Shown one piece after another: positions 13,528 through 23,345 of a stretch of DNA of 64,000 nucleotides. The translations under genes were made by a program, and so were the position numbers. The notes below the pieces were generated by a model. The model made no database searches. It saw only the letters and a program-made list of their open reading frames with translations, and was not told where the DNA came from. How positions within the stretch are numbered: position 1 is the stretch's first letter; each line of letters begins with the position of its first letter. Origin of the DNA: [Clostridium] scindens (GTDB lineage: Bacteria > Bacillota > Clostridia > Lachnospirales > Lachnospiraceae); contig NZ_CP080442.1 in assembly GCF_019597925.1 (NCBI RefSeq), positions 723,001 through 787,000 on the forward strand, given 5' to 3'.

Positions 13528-15969
13528 ATGTGGCGGAAGTCAAGAAATGCAGTACAGGCAGAGGAAGAAGTATACGATCATGAATATGAGACAACCAGGA
13601 GGCAGACTACCCGTTATCAGCCGGATTACAGAGAGGGTCTTACCAGCCAGCAGGTGAGGGAGCATACACAGGATGGATGGACGAATGTGGCGGTAGATCC
13701 TCCGGCCCAGACGACCAGGGAGATCATTCATGAAAATGTATTTACTTATTTCAACCTGATTTTTACAGTGCTGGCAGTACTTCTGTGTCTGGTGGGGTCA
13801 TTTAGGAACCTTACTTTTCTGCCGGTTATCATTATCAATACGCTGATCGGGATCATTCAGGAGATTCGGGCTAAAAATACTTTGGAGAAGCTGAGCATGC
13901 TGAATGCGCCCCACGCCAATGTCGTGCGGGATGGCAAGACGTTAAACGTGGATTCGGAGGAACTGGTTTTGGATGATATCGTCCTGTTTAAAGCGGGGAA
14001 TCAGATCTGTGCGGATGCCATCGTAGTAGACGGTGAGGTCCAGGTCAATGAATCCCTGCTAACCGGAGAGTCGGACGAGATTACTAAGAAGCCGGGCGAT
14101 CATCTGATGTCCGGCAGTTTCGTAGTAGCAGGCCAGTGCTTCTCCAGGCTGGAAGCCGTGGGAGAGGATTCCTATATTTCCAAACTGACGCTGGAAGCCA
14201 AGGCAATGCAGAAAGGCGAGCAGTCAGAGATGATCCGTTCGCTGGACAAGCTGGTCAAGTTCGTTGGCATTGCTCTAATCCCGATCGGCATCGTGCTTTT
14301 CGTGCAAGGATTCTTTTTTAATGGCGAAGGATTCCGCAATAGCGTCACATCCATGGTTGCGGCAGTCATCGGCATGATTCCAGAGGGACTCTATCTGCTG
14401 GCCAGCGTAGCCCTGGCAGTAAGCGCAATGCGGCTTGCGCATAAAAAGGTGCTCCTCCATGATATGAAGAGTATTGAGACCCTTGCCAGGGTGGATGTAC
14501 TGTGCGTAGACAAGACGGGCACCATCACAGAGAATTCTATGAGCGTAAACAAACTGGTGCCTACAGAAGAATATGACAAGGAAAATATGCCGGAACTATC
14601 CAAACTGGTAGGCGACTTTGTAAAGGCCATGAGCAGCGACAACAGCACCATGGAGGCCATGAAGGAATATTTCAAGGAAAGCACTGGCGCAGCGCCGGTC
14701 AAGGTGACGCCATTTACATCCGCTACGAAGTATAGCGGGGTTGCCTTTGAAGAGAAGGCATACGTTCTTGGCGCGCCGGAGTTCGTACTGCGGGAGGATT
14801 ATGATACCTATCGTACGGAGATTCTTACCTATGCCAAGAGAGGCTACCGGGTGCTGGTATTTGGCAGTTATGCCGGCGCTTTGGATGGAAAGAAATTGAC
14901 AGAGAAGGTTACGCCTCTTGGCTATGTGCTTCTTTCCAATCCAATCCGCAAGGAGGCCCCGGAGACCTTCCAGTATTTTGCCGAGCAAGGCGTGGAGGTA
15001 AAGGTTATTTCCGGTGACAACCCGCTAACCGTATCTGAAGTGGCCAAAGACGCGGGGATCAAGAATGCAGAAGAGTATGTGGATGCGGCGACTCTTGAGA
15101 CGGAAGAGGATGTAAAGAATGCGATCGCAAAATATACGGTGTTCGGCCGTGTCACCCCGGGACAGAAGCGGCAGTTCGTGCAGGCTTTAAAAGAGCAGGG
15201 AAAGACGGTTGCCATGACCGGAGACGGGGTGAACGACGTATTAGCCCTGAAGGATGCGGACTGCAGCGTGGCCATGGCATCGGGAAGCGATGCGGCCGTC
15301 CAGGCGTCCCAGGTAGTGCTTCTGGAGTCGGATTTTGCATGTATGCCATCCGTGGTGCTGGAGGGAAGAAGGGTAGTCAACAATATCCAGCGTTCTGCCA
15401 GCCTGTTCCTGGTGAAGAATATTTTTTCCTTCCTGCTGTCCTTGTTCTCGGTGGCCTTTATGATCACTTATCCGCTGGAGCCTTCGCAGATATCGCTGAT
15501 CAGCATGTTTACGATCGGCATACCGGCGTTCTTCCTGGCGCTGCAGCCGAATAAGGAAGTCATCAAAGGGCATTTTCTTACCAATGTATTTTTAAAAGCG
15601 CTGCCTGCAGGGCTAACGGATGTACTGGCGGTGGGGGCGCTGGTCGTATTCGGACAGACCTTCGGGGTGGGCGCCAAGGATATTTCCACGGCAGCTACCA
15701 TGCTTCTTGCCATCGTGGGATTCATGATTTTGTACAAAATATGCCAGCCGCTGAATACGATCCGTGTTATAGTATGGGTAGGCTCTATCATTGGCCTTCT
15801 GGCATGCAGTATATTTCTACCGGATTTGTTTGCGATTACAGGGATGTCCAGCAAGTGCATCATGCTGTTCATTGTATTCTCGATCGCAACGGAACCGGTT
15901 CTCAGATATCTGACGCTGCTGGTTGGCGGCTTGAAAGGTTTATATAAGAAGTTCTTTCACAAAGCGTGA
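13528..15969 (+). CDS. Cation-translocating P-type ATPase (CtpE-like)
   Basis: 813 residues starting at the ATG behind GAGGAGG; a 22-residue upstream extension is non-coding. It has the complete P-type order: actuator motif LLTGESDEI near residue 180, phosphorylation motif DKTGTITEN near residue 328, nucleotide-binding domain, and hinge GDGVNDVLALKDADCSVAM near residue 565. The membrane helices are two at 70-120, two near 240-290 and six at the C-terminus. The short N-terminus lacks heavy-metal Cys motifs. The overall pattern resembles the CtpE/P2-like group linked to calcium uptake or export. The ion cannot be assigned from sequence. It follows the Xre-cupin gene by 70 bases. Confidence 0.9.
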   Translation: MWRKSRNAVQAEEEVYDHEYETTRRQTTRYQPDYREGLTSQQVREHTQDGWTNVAVDPPAQTTREIIHENVFTYFNLIFTVLAVLLCLVGSFRNLTFLPVIIINTLIGIIQEIRAKNTLEKLSMLNAPHANVVRDGKTLNVDSEELVLDDIVLFKAGNQICADAIVVDGEVQVNESLLTGESDEITKKPGDHLMSGSFVVAGQCFSRLEAVGEDSYISKLTLEAKAMQKGEQSEMIRSLDKLVKFVGIALIPIGIVLFVQGFFFNGEGFRNSVTSMVAAVIGMIPEGLYLLASVALAVSAMRLAHKKVLLHDMKSIETLARVDVLCVDKTGTITENSMSVNKLVPTEEYDKENMPELSKLVGDFVKAMSSDNSTMEAMKEYFKESTGAAPVKVTPFTSATKYSGVAFEEKAYVLGAPEFVLREDYDTYRTEILTYAKRGYRVLVFGSYAGALDGKKLTEKVTPLGYVLLSNPIRKEAPETFQYFAEQGVEVKVISGDNPLTVSEVAKDAGIKNAEEYVDAATLETEEDVKNAIAKYTVFGRVTPGQKRQFVQALKEQGKTVAMTGDGVNDVLALKDADCSVAMASGSDAAVQASQVVLLESDFACMPSVVLEGRRVVNNIQRSASLFLVKNIFSFLLSLFSVAFMITYPLEPSQISLISMFTIGIPAFFLALQPNKEVIKGHFLTNVFLKALPAGLTDVLAVGALVVFGQTFGVGAKDISTAATMLLAIVGFMILYKICQPLNTIRVIVWVGSIIGLLACSIFLPDLFAITGMSSKCIMLFIVFSIATEPVLRYLTLLVGGLKGLYKKFFHKA

Positions 15970-16001
15970 TAGAAGGCGGGTATGTCGCAAGGAGGATGAA
16001 T

Positions 16002-16823
16002 ATGAAAATAGTAAGTCTGATGGAGGATACGCCAGGTGGGAATGGCTGTCTCTTCGAGCACGGCTTCAGTCTCTACGTGGAGACCAAAAGCCATAGAATT
16101 CTGGCGGATACAGGAGCGTCCTGCAGATTTCTCGAGAATGCCAAGCGTCTTGGGATTGACCTTGCCAAGGTGGATACGGTTATTTTAAGCCATGGGCATT
16201 ATGACCATAGCGGCGGCATTCTGGCGTTTGCCGGAAAGAATCCCAATGCCCGCATTTATATTCGGGAAAATGCATTCGAGGATTTCTACCACGTCAAAGA
16301 TCATGGGCGCAGGTACATCGGAATTGATAAAGAAATTAAGAAACTGGAGCAAGTGGTGATCGCAGGGAGCGATCTCAGGATAGATGAAGAGTTATTCCTT
16401 TTTACGAATGTTACAGGAAGAAGAATGTGGCCTGAGGGCAACCGGGAATTAAAAGTGGTGAAAAATGGAGAACTGCTTCAGGATGACTTTAGTCATGAGC
16501 AGTACCTGATTATCCAAAGCGAAGGGAAGGAAATCCTGATATCCGGATGCGCCCACAATGGTATCCTGAACATCCTGGAGCGATACTGGAATCTAAGAGG
16601 CCGTATGCCGGATGCGCTCATTAGCGGATTACATATGGCAAAAAAGTCAGCGTATACCATGGAGGAAGAGGAACTTATCCGCAAGACGGCCTTAGAACTT
16701 AAGGCTTACCCAATCCAATACTATACCGGCCACTGTACTGGAGAAGCGGCATATCAGTTAATGCAAGGGATTCTGGGAAGCCAGATAGAATATATAAGAT
16801 GTGGCGGGAGCATAGAGTTATGA
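16002..16823 (+). CDS. MBL-fold metallo-hydrolase
   Basis: 273 residues. The metal motif is LSHGHYDHSGGIL near residues 62-74, with other ligands in ISGCAHNGILNILE and SGLHMAKK. An additional YYTGHCTGEAAYQLM segment near the C-terminus is typical of the group annotated as dihydropteridine/RFAP-synthase-like metallohydrolases. AGGAGG six bases ahead selects the ATG at 16002. The stop codon overlaps the next start (ATGA), so it forms an operon with the broken M20 peptidase gene. Substrate unknown. Confidence 0.88.
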   Translation: MKIVSLMEDTPGGNGCLFEHGFSLYVETKSHRILADTGASCRFLENAKRLGIDLAKVDTVILSHGHYDHSGGILAFAGKNPNARIYIRENAFEDFYHVKDHGRRYIGIDKEIKKLEQVVIAGSDLRIDEELFLFTNVTGRRMWPEGNRELKVVKNGELLQDDFSHEQYLIIQSEGKEILISGCAHNGILNILERYWNLRGRMPDALISGLHMAKKSAYTMEEEELIRKTALELKAYPIQYYTGHCTGEAAYQLMQGILGSQIEYIRCGGSIEL

Positions 16824-17974
16824 TGAACGCAGTGGAATTAACCCGGGAACTGATAGCGGTTGAAAGCACAAATCCAGGTATGGGCGAAAGTGATATGGAA
16901 CGGTTCATACTAAGATATCTGTATGGAACAGGAGCCGCGCTGGCCTCCGAAGAAGTATTTCCAGGGCGCAATAATGTGATGGCAACTTTGACAGGAGAAG
17001 AAGCCGCCCCTTCGCTGGTATTCGTCTGCCACATGGATACCGTAGTGGAAGGCCCGGGCTGGACGCGCGATCCATTCGCGGCAGAAGAAGAGGATGGAAG
17101 GATCTACGGGCGCGGAGCATGTGATATGAAAGCAGGACTTGCCTGTGCCCTTGTGGTCTTTCGGGAAATAGCGGAAAATGTGAAGCATGGGAAGATGAGG
17201 CTTAAATATCCGCTTAAGCTTCTGTGCACGGTTGACGAAGAAGGAACTATGCGGGGCGCTGAGAGGGCAGTCCTATCCGGCCGGGTGTCAAAAGATGACT
17301 GGGTTCTGGACATGGAGCCTACCGGGGGACAAATTCAGATGGCTCACAAAGGGAGGCTGTGGCTTTAAGTGGATGCCCAGGGCGTGACGGCCCATGCGAG
17401 CAGGACGGAAGACGGCGCGGATGCAATCGCGGCCATGGGAGAATTGATCAGTTGCGTAAGAGGGGAATTTGCCCGGATGCCGGAGCATAAAGAACTGGGC
17501 AGGCCAACCGTGACTTTTGGACAGATTGCAGGCGGTTACCAGCCCTACGTGGTTCCGGACAGATGCAGGCTGTGGATGGATCTTAGGCTAGTGCCTCCTC
17601 TTGACGATAAGAAGGCGCTGCTGATCGTAGAAGAAGGAATGAAGAAGGCAGAGGAAGCAGTGCCAGGAGTAGAATTCCAATATAAAATAACAGGAAACCG
17701 GCCATGTATAGAGAAAAATGATGCGTCTTCATTGCTGGCAGGATTAAGGAAAGCATGCAAAAAGTCTCTTGGAGAGGAACCTGAGGTAGGTCCATTTCCT
17801 GGCTATACGGATACGGCGGTCATTGCCGGAATGCTGGGAAACGGTAATTGCATGTCTTATGGGCCGGGGGATTTGAAGATGGCCCACAAACCAGATGAGT
17901 ATGTAAAGATTGAAGATATAGACCGGTGTGTTCTGGTATTAATGTCATTGGTGGAGGAGATGAACAGCCTATGA
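16820..17974 (+). pseudogene. M20-family metallopeptidase/deacylase with in-frame TAA
   Basis: The gene encodes a 384-codon M20 protein: VESTNPGMGESDME, metal ligands in VFVCHMDTVVEG, GRGACDMKAG, catalytic TVDEEGTM, then after the dimerisation domain PGYTDTAVI and SYGPGD..MAHKPDEYV. The frame is broken once by TAA at 17366-17368 between GRLWL and VDAQGVTAHAS, where functional homologues have a sense codon such as Lys. No frame change is needed, so a single-base substitution is enough. Restart at the GTG 17369 would give only the dimerisation and C-terminal part. ATG 16820 overlaps the MBL stop. The enzyme class is likely ArgE/DapE/acetylornithine-deacetylase-like. Confidence 0.85.
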
Positions 17975-18474
17975 AATTCAAAGTCATATTAGGGGATATT
18001 ACGAAAGTTACCTGTGATGCCATTGCAAATGCGGCGAATACTACATTGCTTGGCGGGGGAGGCGTAGACGGAGCCATCCACCGGGCGGCAGGACCGGAAC
18101 TTCTGAGCGAGTGCAGGACGCTTGGCGGCTGCCGGACGGGAGAGGCAAAGATTACCAACGGATACAGGCTGCCGGTAAAATATGTGATTCATACGCCAGG
18201 TCCAGTATGGAGAGGCGGAAGCCATCAGGAAGAGCAGCTGCTTAAGAATTGCTATGAAAACTGCCTGAAGCTTGCGGCAGAGCATGGGTGCAAGAGTATC
18301 GCGTTCCCATCCATCAGTACCGGAATCTACGGGTTCCCGCTGGAAAAGGCAGCGCCTATCGCTGTCCATACCATCCGTTCTTTCTTAAAGGAGCATCCGG
18401 AGATAGAAAAAGTCCAGATGGTATGTTTTGATGAGATTACAAAAAAATATTATGAAAACGCGCTAGATGGATAA
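17971..18474 (+). CDS. Macrodomain protein, O-acetyl-ADP-ribose deacetylase-like
   Basis: 167 residues starting at the ATG that overlaps the M20 stop (ATGA), behind GGAGGAG. The macrodomain is canonical: GDITKVTCDAIANAANTTLLGGGGVDGAIHRAAG with the catalytic NAAN and GGGGVD loop, and the second loop FPSISTGIYGFP. MacroD/YmdB-type enzymes hydrolyse O-acetyl-ADP-ribose and remove mono-ADP-ribose. The gene lies at the end of the MBL-M20 operon and its last 12 bases overlap the convergent phosphodiesterase gene. Confidence 0.95.
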   Translation: MKFKVILGDITKVTCDAIANAANTTLLGGGGVDGAIHRAAGPELLSECRTLGGCRTGEAKITNGYRLPVKYVIHTPGPVWRGGSHQEEQLLKNCYENCLKLAAEHGCKSIAFPSISTGIYGFPLEKAAPIAVHTIRSFLKEHPEIEKVQMVCFDEITKKYYENALDG

Positions 18475-18993
18475 GAGGTTTCCATCCAGATCTTTCCACA
18501 GGAATCCTCCGTCAAAGGTCATATAGCCGCAGACAGAGTTTTCTTTTGGAATGGAGACAGAGCCGGGATTCATATAAGTATAAGTTCCCATATTCCGATT
18601 GGCCGGTACGTGGGTATGGCCATTGAGCAGAATGTCTCCTTCCTTCAGCATCGGAGGACTTTGGGGATTAAAGTGGTGGCCGTGGGACGCAAAAATGCTG
18701 CATCCGTTAAGTTCCAGAAAGCAATAGTCTGCAAGGATAGGAAACTCCAGGACCATCTGGTCAACTTCCGTATCGCAGTTTCCTCTGACGCATAGGATTT
18801 CCTGCTTCTTGGGATTCAAAAGGCTAATCACTTCCTTGGGATTATATTCCTTTGGCAAATCGTTCCTGGGGCCATGGTAGAGGATGTCGCCGAGCAGAAG
18901 CAGACGGTCAGCCTGCTCGCGTTCATAGGCTTTTAGCATTTTCCGGCAATAATAGGCAGAACCGTGAATATCAGATGCAATCATTAATTTCAT
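18463..18993 (-). CDS. yfcE: YfcE/MJ0936-type metallophosphodiesterase
   Basis: 176 residues. Calcineurin-like motifs are in order: ASDIHGS at 6-12, LLGDILYHGPRND at 34-46, VRGNCD near 75, ASHGH near 105 and NGHTHVP near 125. The length and the short cap match the E. coli YfcE clade, manganese-dependent phosphodiesterases of unknown natural substrate. The start ATG at 18993 lies close to an AGGTATA-type weak site. It is convergent with the macrodomain gene with a 12-base overlap. Confidence 0.92.
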   Translation of the reverse strand: MKLMIASDIHGSAYYCRKMLKAYEREQADRLLLLGDILYHGPRNDLPKEYNPKEVISLLNPKKQEILCVRGNCDTEVDQMVLEFPILADYCFLELNGCSIFASHGHHFNPQSPPMLKEGDILLNGHTHVPANRNMGTYTYMNPGSVSIPKENSVCGYMTFDGGFLWKDLDGNLLSI

Positions 18994-19109
18994 TTATATA
19001 TACCTCGCTTTATACGGATTATGAAGGAATTGTAGCATAAAATTGGTGCAGAGTAAAATTCATTTTTCATACGTTCAGGGTTATGTTATACTGGTAACGG
19101 AGGTGAACT

Positions 19110-20729
19110 ATGCTGATTTCCCTTACCATAATAGCAATCGTGATCGTGGCATGCGTGCTATGTAACAAGTTGACGAATAAGATTGGTGTTCCAATGCTGC
19201 TGGCATTCATCCTGCTGGGAGTGATATTTGGTTCGGATGGAATTTTTAAGATACCGTTTGACGACTTTGAGTTCGTGGAGCAGGTATGTACAGTTGCCTT
19301 GATATTTATCATGTTTTATGGCGGATTCGGAACGAATTGGAAGGAAGCAAAGCCTGTCGCGCCGAAAGCGCTTCTTCTATCATCGGTGGGAGTAATTGCT
19401 ACCTCTTTCCTGGTAGGGATCTTCTGTTACTATATTCTTCATTTTGAATGGCTGGAAAGCCTTCTGATAGGTGCGGTTCTGGGCTCGACGGATGCCGCAT
19501 CCGTATTCTCGGTACTGCGTTCCAAACAATTAAATCTAAGATATAAGACTGCTTCTTTGCTGGAACTGGAGAGTGGCAGCAATGACCCATGGGCATACAT
19601 GATGACCGTGATTATTCTTTCTATCATGCGGGGAGAAAACAGCACGCCCCTTCAGATCGCCGGAACAGTACTCTGGCAGGTACTGGTAGCGGCGGCAGCC
19701 GGCGCAGCAATCGCGGGGATAAGCGTATGGGCGATCAGGCATATTGAGTTTGAAACATCCGGTTTTGGGACGATATTCGTGGTTGCCATCGCGTTAATGG
19801 CATATACATTTCCTGCGCTTCTGGGCGGAAATGGCTATCTTAGCACGTATATCGTAGGAATTGTCCTTGGAAACTGTACGCTGCCTGGTAAGAAAGAGAT
19901 GGTTCATTTTTTCGATGGTGCTACAGGATTGATGCAGATGCTGGTATTCTTTTTGATGGGACTGCTTTCCTTTCCTTCCCAAATGGCAGGCATCCTGCTG
20001 CCAGCGATAGCGATATTTCTGTTTCTTACATTTATCGCCAGGCCTGTCGTAGTCTGCCCTATATTGACTGCCTTCAAATCCAGTAAGTCCCAGCAGGCGG
20101 TTGTATCCCTGGCAGGGCTTAGAGGAGCGGCATCCATCGTATTTGCTATAATTGTGACGGTAGATGATGCGTATACAAAGAATGACATCTTCCATATTGT
20201 GTTCTGCGTAGTCCTTTTGTCCATTGGCCTTCAGGGAACGCTGCTTCCGATCCTATCCAAGAAGCTGGATATGATTGACAATAGCCAGGATGTAATGAAA
20301 ACATTTAATGATTATGCGCAGGAATCATCTCTGCAGTTCGTAACCTTGACGCTGATGGAGGGTCATGCATGGGTAGGAAGAGAAATCCAGGAACTCCTGA
20401 TGCCGCCCCAGATGCGTATCGCCTTGATAAGACGAGGGGATAGTCAGGTGATTCCGAAAGGAAGTACGATATTGGAAAGTGCGGATGAATTGATTTTAAG
20501 CGCTATAGAATATCAGGGGATAAGGCCAATTGGCATGAAGGAAACCTATATTGACAAAAAGCATCGATGGAATGGCCGAAGGCTGCATGAACTGGCATTT
20601 CCACATGCCACCGTCGCCATCATAAAACGTGGCGGCCAGGCATTTGTACCGGTGGGAGATACCAGGATACTGGAGGGAGATATGCTTCTAACCATTGAAG
20701 ATATACCGCGAAAGGAGAGGGGAAGATGA
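19110..20729 (+). CDS. Potassium/proton antiporter (CPA1, NhaP2/CvrA-like) with TrkA-C domain
   Basis: 539 residues; ATG behind ACGGAGG. About twelve membrane helices span residues 1-390 with the CPA signature (LGSTDAASVFSVLR near residue 128, ELESGSNDPWAYM near 150, GLRGAASIVFAI near 335). Residues 400-485 contain a RCK_C/TrkA-C module (GRRLHELAFPHATVAIIKRGGQ at the end suggests a second half), which binds regulatory nucleotides in NhaP2-type K+/H+ antiporters. It would regulate cytoplasmic K+ and pH. The stop overlaps the GNAT gene start by four bases. Confidence 0.92.
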   Translation: MLISLTIIAIVIVACVLCNKLTNKIGVPMLLAFILLGVIFGSDGIFKIPFDDFEFVEQVCTVALIFIMFYGGFGTNWKEAKPVAPKALLLSSVGVIATSFLVGIFCYYILHFEWLESLLIGAVLGSTDAASVFSVLRSKQLNLRYKTASLLELESGSNDPWAYMMTVIILSIMRGENSTPLQIAGTVLWQVLVAAAAGAAIAGISVWAIRHIEFETSGFGTIFVVAIALMAYTFPALLGGNGYLSTYIVGIVLGNCTLPGKKEMVHFFDGATGLMQMLVFFLMGLLSFPSQMAGILLPAIAIFLFLTFIARPVVVCPILTAFKSSKSQQAVVSLAGLRGAASIVFAIIVTVDDAYTKNDIFHIVFCVVLLSIGLQGTLLPILSKKLDMIDNSQDVMKTFNDYAQESSLQFVTLTLMEGHAWVGREIQELLMPPQMRIALIRRGDSQVIPKGSTILESADELILSAIEYQGIRPIGMKETYIDKKHRWNGRRLHELAFPHATVAIIKRGGQAFVPVGDTRILEGDMLLTIEDIPRKERGR

Positions 20730-21244
20730 ACCAGAAGATCGAAATCTGTTATGCAAAAGAAGAAGATGTCCCGGATATTATGTCTGTAATGGATATCTCC
20801 TGTCAATTAGCCAGGGATGCGTCCTGGTATTGCGCGGATGATGAAAACTATGTCAGAAAGCATCTTCATGAAAACGGATTTATATTAAAGGCAGAGGCAG
20901 AGGGCCGCCTGGCTGGATTCCTTATCGTCCGCTTTCCCAAAAACGCAAATGATAACTTGGGCAGTTACGTACGCCTAACAAAAGAGGAGATGCAGTATGT
21001 GGCACATATGGAATCCGCGGCAGTAAGCCCGGACTACCGGGGATATAAGCTGCAGAGATGCCTGATGGACGAAGGAGAAAAGATTCTTAAGGATACGCAG
21101 TACAAGTATCTAATGGGAACCGCGCACCCGGAAAATATTTATAGCGTGAATAATTTTCTCCAGCTGGACTATGAGATAGTAGCCGAAGATAATAAGTACG
21201 GCGGCTTGCCCAGATATGTGTTCTACAAGAAGATCGAAAAATAA
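20726..21244 (+). CDS. GNAT-family N-acetyltransferase
   Basis: 172 residues. It starts inside the antiporter stop codon (ATGA) behind GAGAGGGG. Residues 3-20 begin the acetyltransferase fold (IEICYAKEEDVPDIMSVMD), the acetyl-CoA-binding region is ESAAVSPDYRGYKLQRCLMDEGEKIL near 97-120, and the C-terminus TAHPENIYSVNNFLQLDYEIV is typical of GNAT proteins. The acceptor substrate is unknown. Co-translation with a K+/H+ antiporter is noted but not informative. Confidence 0.88.
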   Translation: MNQKIEICYAKEEDVPDIMSVMDISCQLARDASWYCADDENYVRKHLHENGFILKAEAEGRLAGFLIVRFPKNANDNLGSYVRLTKEEMQYVAHMESAAVSPDYRGYKLQRCLMDEGEKILKDTQYKYLMGTAHPENIYSVNNFLQLDYEIVAEDNKYGGLPRYVFYKKIEK

Positions 21245-21245
21245 G

Positions 21246-21277
21246 AAAAGCGCTGTTACTCAAGGTACAGCGCTTTT
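21246..21277. terminator. Bidirectional terminator
   Basis: An 11-bp stem AAAAGCGCTGT/ACAGCGCTTTT with a 10-nt loop sits between the convergent GNAT and tyrosine-phosphatase genes, with A and T tracts on both sides. Confidence 0.85.
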
Positions 21278-22065
21278 AATGTATCAGCCATGGATTCGGA
21301 AAGTCCGATCTTATCTTTTAGAAATTGCCGGATGCTGCCGGAAGTTTCTTCCATGATCTGAAAGACTCTCTTGATGTAATTTTCCTTGACGCCCATACAG
21401 ATTCGAAGACTTTCAATCTGGCCGGGGTCGGTAATCGCTGCGGACAGTCTTTTAAGTATCAGTTCTACCTCATCTTTTAGAAAGGCGGCGGTCATCATAT
21501 AATCTTCAATAATGGTATCCATATCTACATCCAAGGTATACAAAAGCATGGCAGTCCCCATGCCCACCCGGTCTTTTCCAGCGCTGCAGTGCCACAGCGT
21601 GGCTCCTTCTTCCTGCCTGGCCAGAATACGGAAGAACTGAGCATACTGCTTCAGGGAATAATCGCTGGTGATGATATCTTCATATAATTTCTGCATATAG
21701 AATGTCGGGTCTACGCCATGCTCCTTCATAGCCAGCGTGGCTTCCTCCAAAGTCATTTTTTCGGAAGTCTCATCGTGGGTTATGCCGGCAGTCATAGTCT
21801 GAAGAATGGGATTGCTGATGTGGGTAGCGCCTTCTATATGAGGATCTGGCTTCTCAGCCTGTTCATCCAAAGTCCGAAAGTCTACGATGGATTTTAAGCC
21901 ATATTCATCGGAGAGCACCTTTTTGTCGTTCTCTGTCATGTGGTAGAGCTGGCCGCTGCGGATCAGCCGCCGTGGACGGACGCGGTATCCGTCCATGGTC
22001 TCTATGCCTCCCAGGTCCCTGGTATTAAAAAGGCCCTCAAGTGGGATTCGTTGTATAGGATTCAT
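21256..22065 (-). CDS. Tyrosine/lipid phosphatase (PTP fold, Y_phosphatase3-like)
   Basis: 269 residues from ATG 22065. The N-terminus IPLEGLFNTRDLGGIETMDG is the family hallmark (NxRDLGG), and the catalytic P-loop HCSAGKDRVGMGTAMLL is near residue 165. Such secreted or cytosolic enzymes resemble Listeria LipA and mycobacterial PtpB and act on phosphotyrosine and phosphoinositides; in commensals the substrate is unknown. No signal peptide is seen. An in-frame extension to 22131 overlaps the divergent promoter and is not used. Convergent with the GNAT gene through a shared terminator. Confidence 0.9.
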   Translation of the reverse strand: MNPIQRIPLEGLFNTRDLGGIETMDGYRVRPRRLIRSGQLYHMTENDKKVLSDEYGLKSIVDFRTLDEQAEKPDPHIEGATHISNPILQTMTAGITHDETSEKMTLEEATLAMKEHGVDPTFYMQKLYEDIITSDYSLKQYAQFFRILARQEEGATLWHCSAGKDRVGMGTAMLLYTLDVDMDTIIEDYMMTAAFLKDEVELILKRLSAAITDPGQIESLRICMGVKENYIKRVFQIMEETSGSIRQFLKDKIGLSESMADTLKALYLE

Positions 22066-22178
22066 AATAAACCTGCCTTTCCAAATAATATTTCTAATTA
22101 TTACGTTACTTTTCATTATAGCATATTTCATGCTATAATGAACAAATGAAAATCCTGGGAGGCGAAAGAGAAGAAGTT

Positions 22179-23114
22179 ATGGGGAAATATATTCGTAAAA
22201 TCATGGTTGCGCTGCTGTATGTAGCCACCTTTGGCCTAAGCGTGGCAATCTTTGTCAGCAATTATCTGTGCAAATTCATGCTGGGAACAAGAAAGCATTT
22301 GAAAAAGGCGAAAGAAAAGGATCTCCTGACCCAGAAACAGGAACAGAACCGGCTCTTTATGAGCGCCAACGGAAAAGACGCGTACATAACCAGCTGGGAT
22401 GGCCTGGAACTTCACGGTCTGGAGATTCCGGCAAAGGAAGAGAGCCATAAGTATGTCATTATCTGCCATGGCTACAAGAGCAATGCGCTTAATATGGGAG
22501 GCGACGCGATCCGATTCCGGGAGGCGGGCTACCATATCCTGGCGCCGGATGCCAGGGGGCTGGGCGAGAGCGAAGGAAACTATATCGGAATGGGCTGGCC
22601 CGAACGCCGGGACGTAGTGGACTGGGCAAGACGGATTATTCAGGAAGACGGACAGGCGAGGATTCTGCTATACGGCCTTTCCATGGGGGCGGCAACTGTC
22701 ATGATGGCAGCTGGAGAGGAAGACCTTCCGACTCAGGTTAAGGCAGTCATAGAAGACTGTGGCTATACTTCCGTATGGGAAGAATTCCAGGTGCAGATCC
22801 GTAAGATGTGCCATCTTCCGGCATTTCCATTCCTCTATATAGCATCGGCGATCATGAAGAGAAGGGCCGGTTATGATTTTAAGGAGGCCAGCGCCCTTGC
22901 GCAGGTGGCAAGATCACAGATTCCGATCCTGTTCATTCACGGAAGCGAGGATCTGTTTGTTCCATATGAGATGCACGGGCGACTATTTGAGGCTGCAAGG
23001 TGCGAGAAGGAAAGGTTTGTCGTTGGCGGCGCCGCCCATGGGGAGGCCAGTATTATCGACGAAGACAGATATTGGGAGCGCGTGATAAGTTTTGCGGACA
23101 AATATACGTCATAG
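22179..23114 (+). CDS. Membrane-anchored alpha/beta hydrolase
   Basis: 311 residues from ATG 22179; a start at 22146 is possible and has no better ribosome site. Residues 8-28 form a transmembrane helix (MVALLYVATFGLSVAIFVSNYL). The hydrolase core follows: HGYKSNALNMGGDAIRF at the oxyanion strand, LAPDARGLGESEGN, nucleophile motif LYGLSMGAATVM near residue 165, acid in IHGSEDLFVP, and base in GAAHGEA. It resembles YqkD/FrsA-like peptidase S15-type hydrolases. Substrate unknown. It is divergent from the phosphatase gene with a TATAAT box near 22136. Confidence 0.88.
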   Translation: MGKYIRKIMVALLYVATFGLSVAIFVSNYLCKFMLGTRKHLKKAKEKDLLTQKQEQNRLFMSANGKDAYITSWDGLELHGLEIPAKEESHKYVIICHGYKSNALNMGGDAIRFREAGYHILAPDARGLGESEGNYIGMGWPERRDVVDWARRIIQEDGQARILLYGLSMGAATVMMAAGEEDLPTQVKAVIEDCGYTSVWEEFQVQIRKMCHLPAFPFLYIASAIMKRRAGYDFKEASALAQVARSQIPILFIHGSEDLFVPYEMHGRLFEAARCEKERFVVGGAAHGEASIIDEDRYWERVISFADKYTS

Positions 23115-23166
23115 ATGGGAGAATATGTTATACTGGATATATAAAAATAATTAAGGGGGTATTCTT

Positions 23167-23328
23167 ATGACAGAAGAATTGATTAGAGAAGTTAAGCATA
23201 TCCAAAAATGCCTTGTAAACAAGGAAATGACGGGTGAGGAATGGGAAGAGAAGATGGCGGCTGTCAATAAGCTGGAAGAAGTATCGGACTATCTGAAGGA
23301 TGCCCTTGGACGGGGAATTGAGTTTTAA
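23167..23328 (+). CDS. Small acidic hypothetical protein (53 residues)
   Basis: An ATG preceded by AAGGGGG opens a 53-codon frame with strongly helical, charged content (TEELIREVKHIQKCLVNKEM, EEWEEKMAAVNKLEEVSDYLKD). It sits between the hydrolase and a HAD phosphatase gene in the same orientation, 17 bases before the latter. The base composition and ribosome site support real translation. It has no recognised family. Confidence 0.6.
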   Translation: MTEELIREVKHIQKCLVNKEMTGEEWEEKMAAVNKLEEVSDYLKDALGRGIEF

Positions 23329-23345
23329 AAAGGAATTTGAACAGG

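Noticed and set aside
17366..17368. Recoding of the M20 stop
   Set aside because: The codon is TAA, which is not used for selenocysteine or pyrrolysine; a nonsense mutation is simpler.
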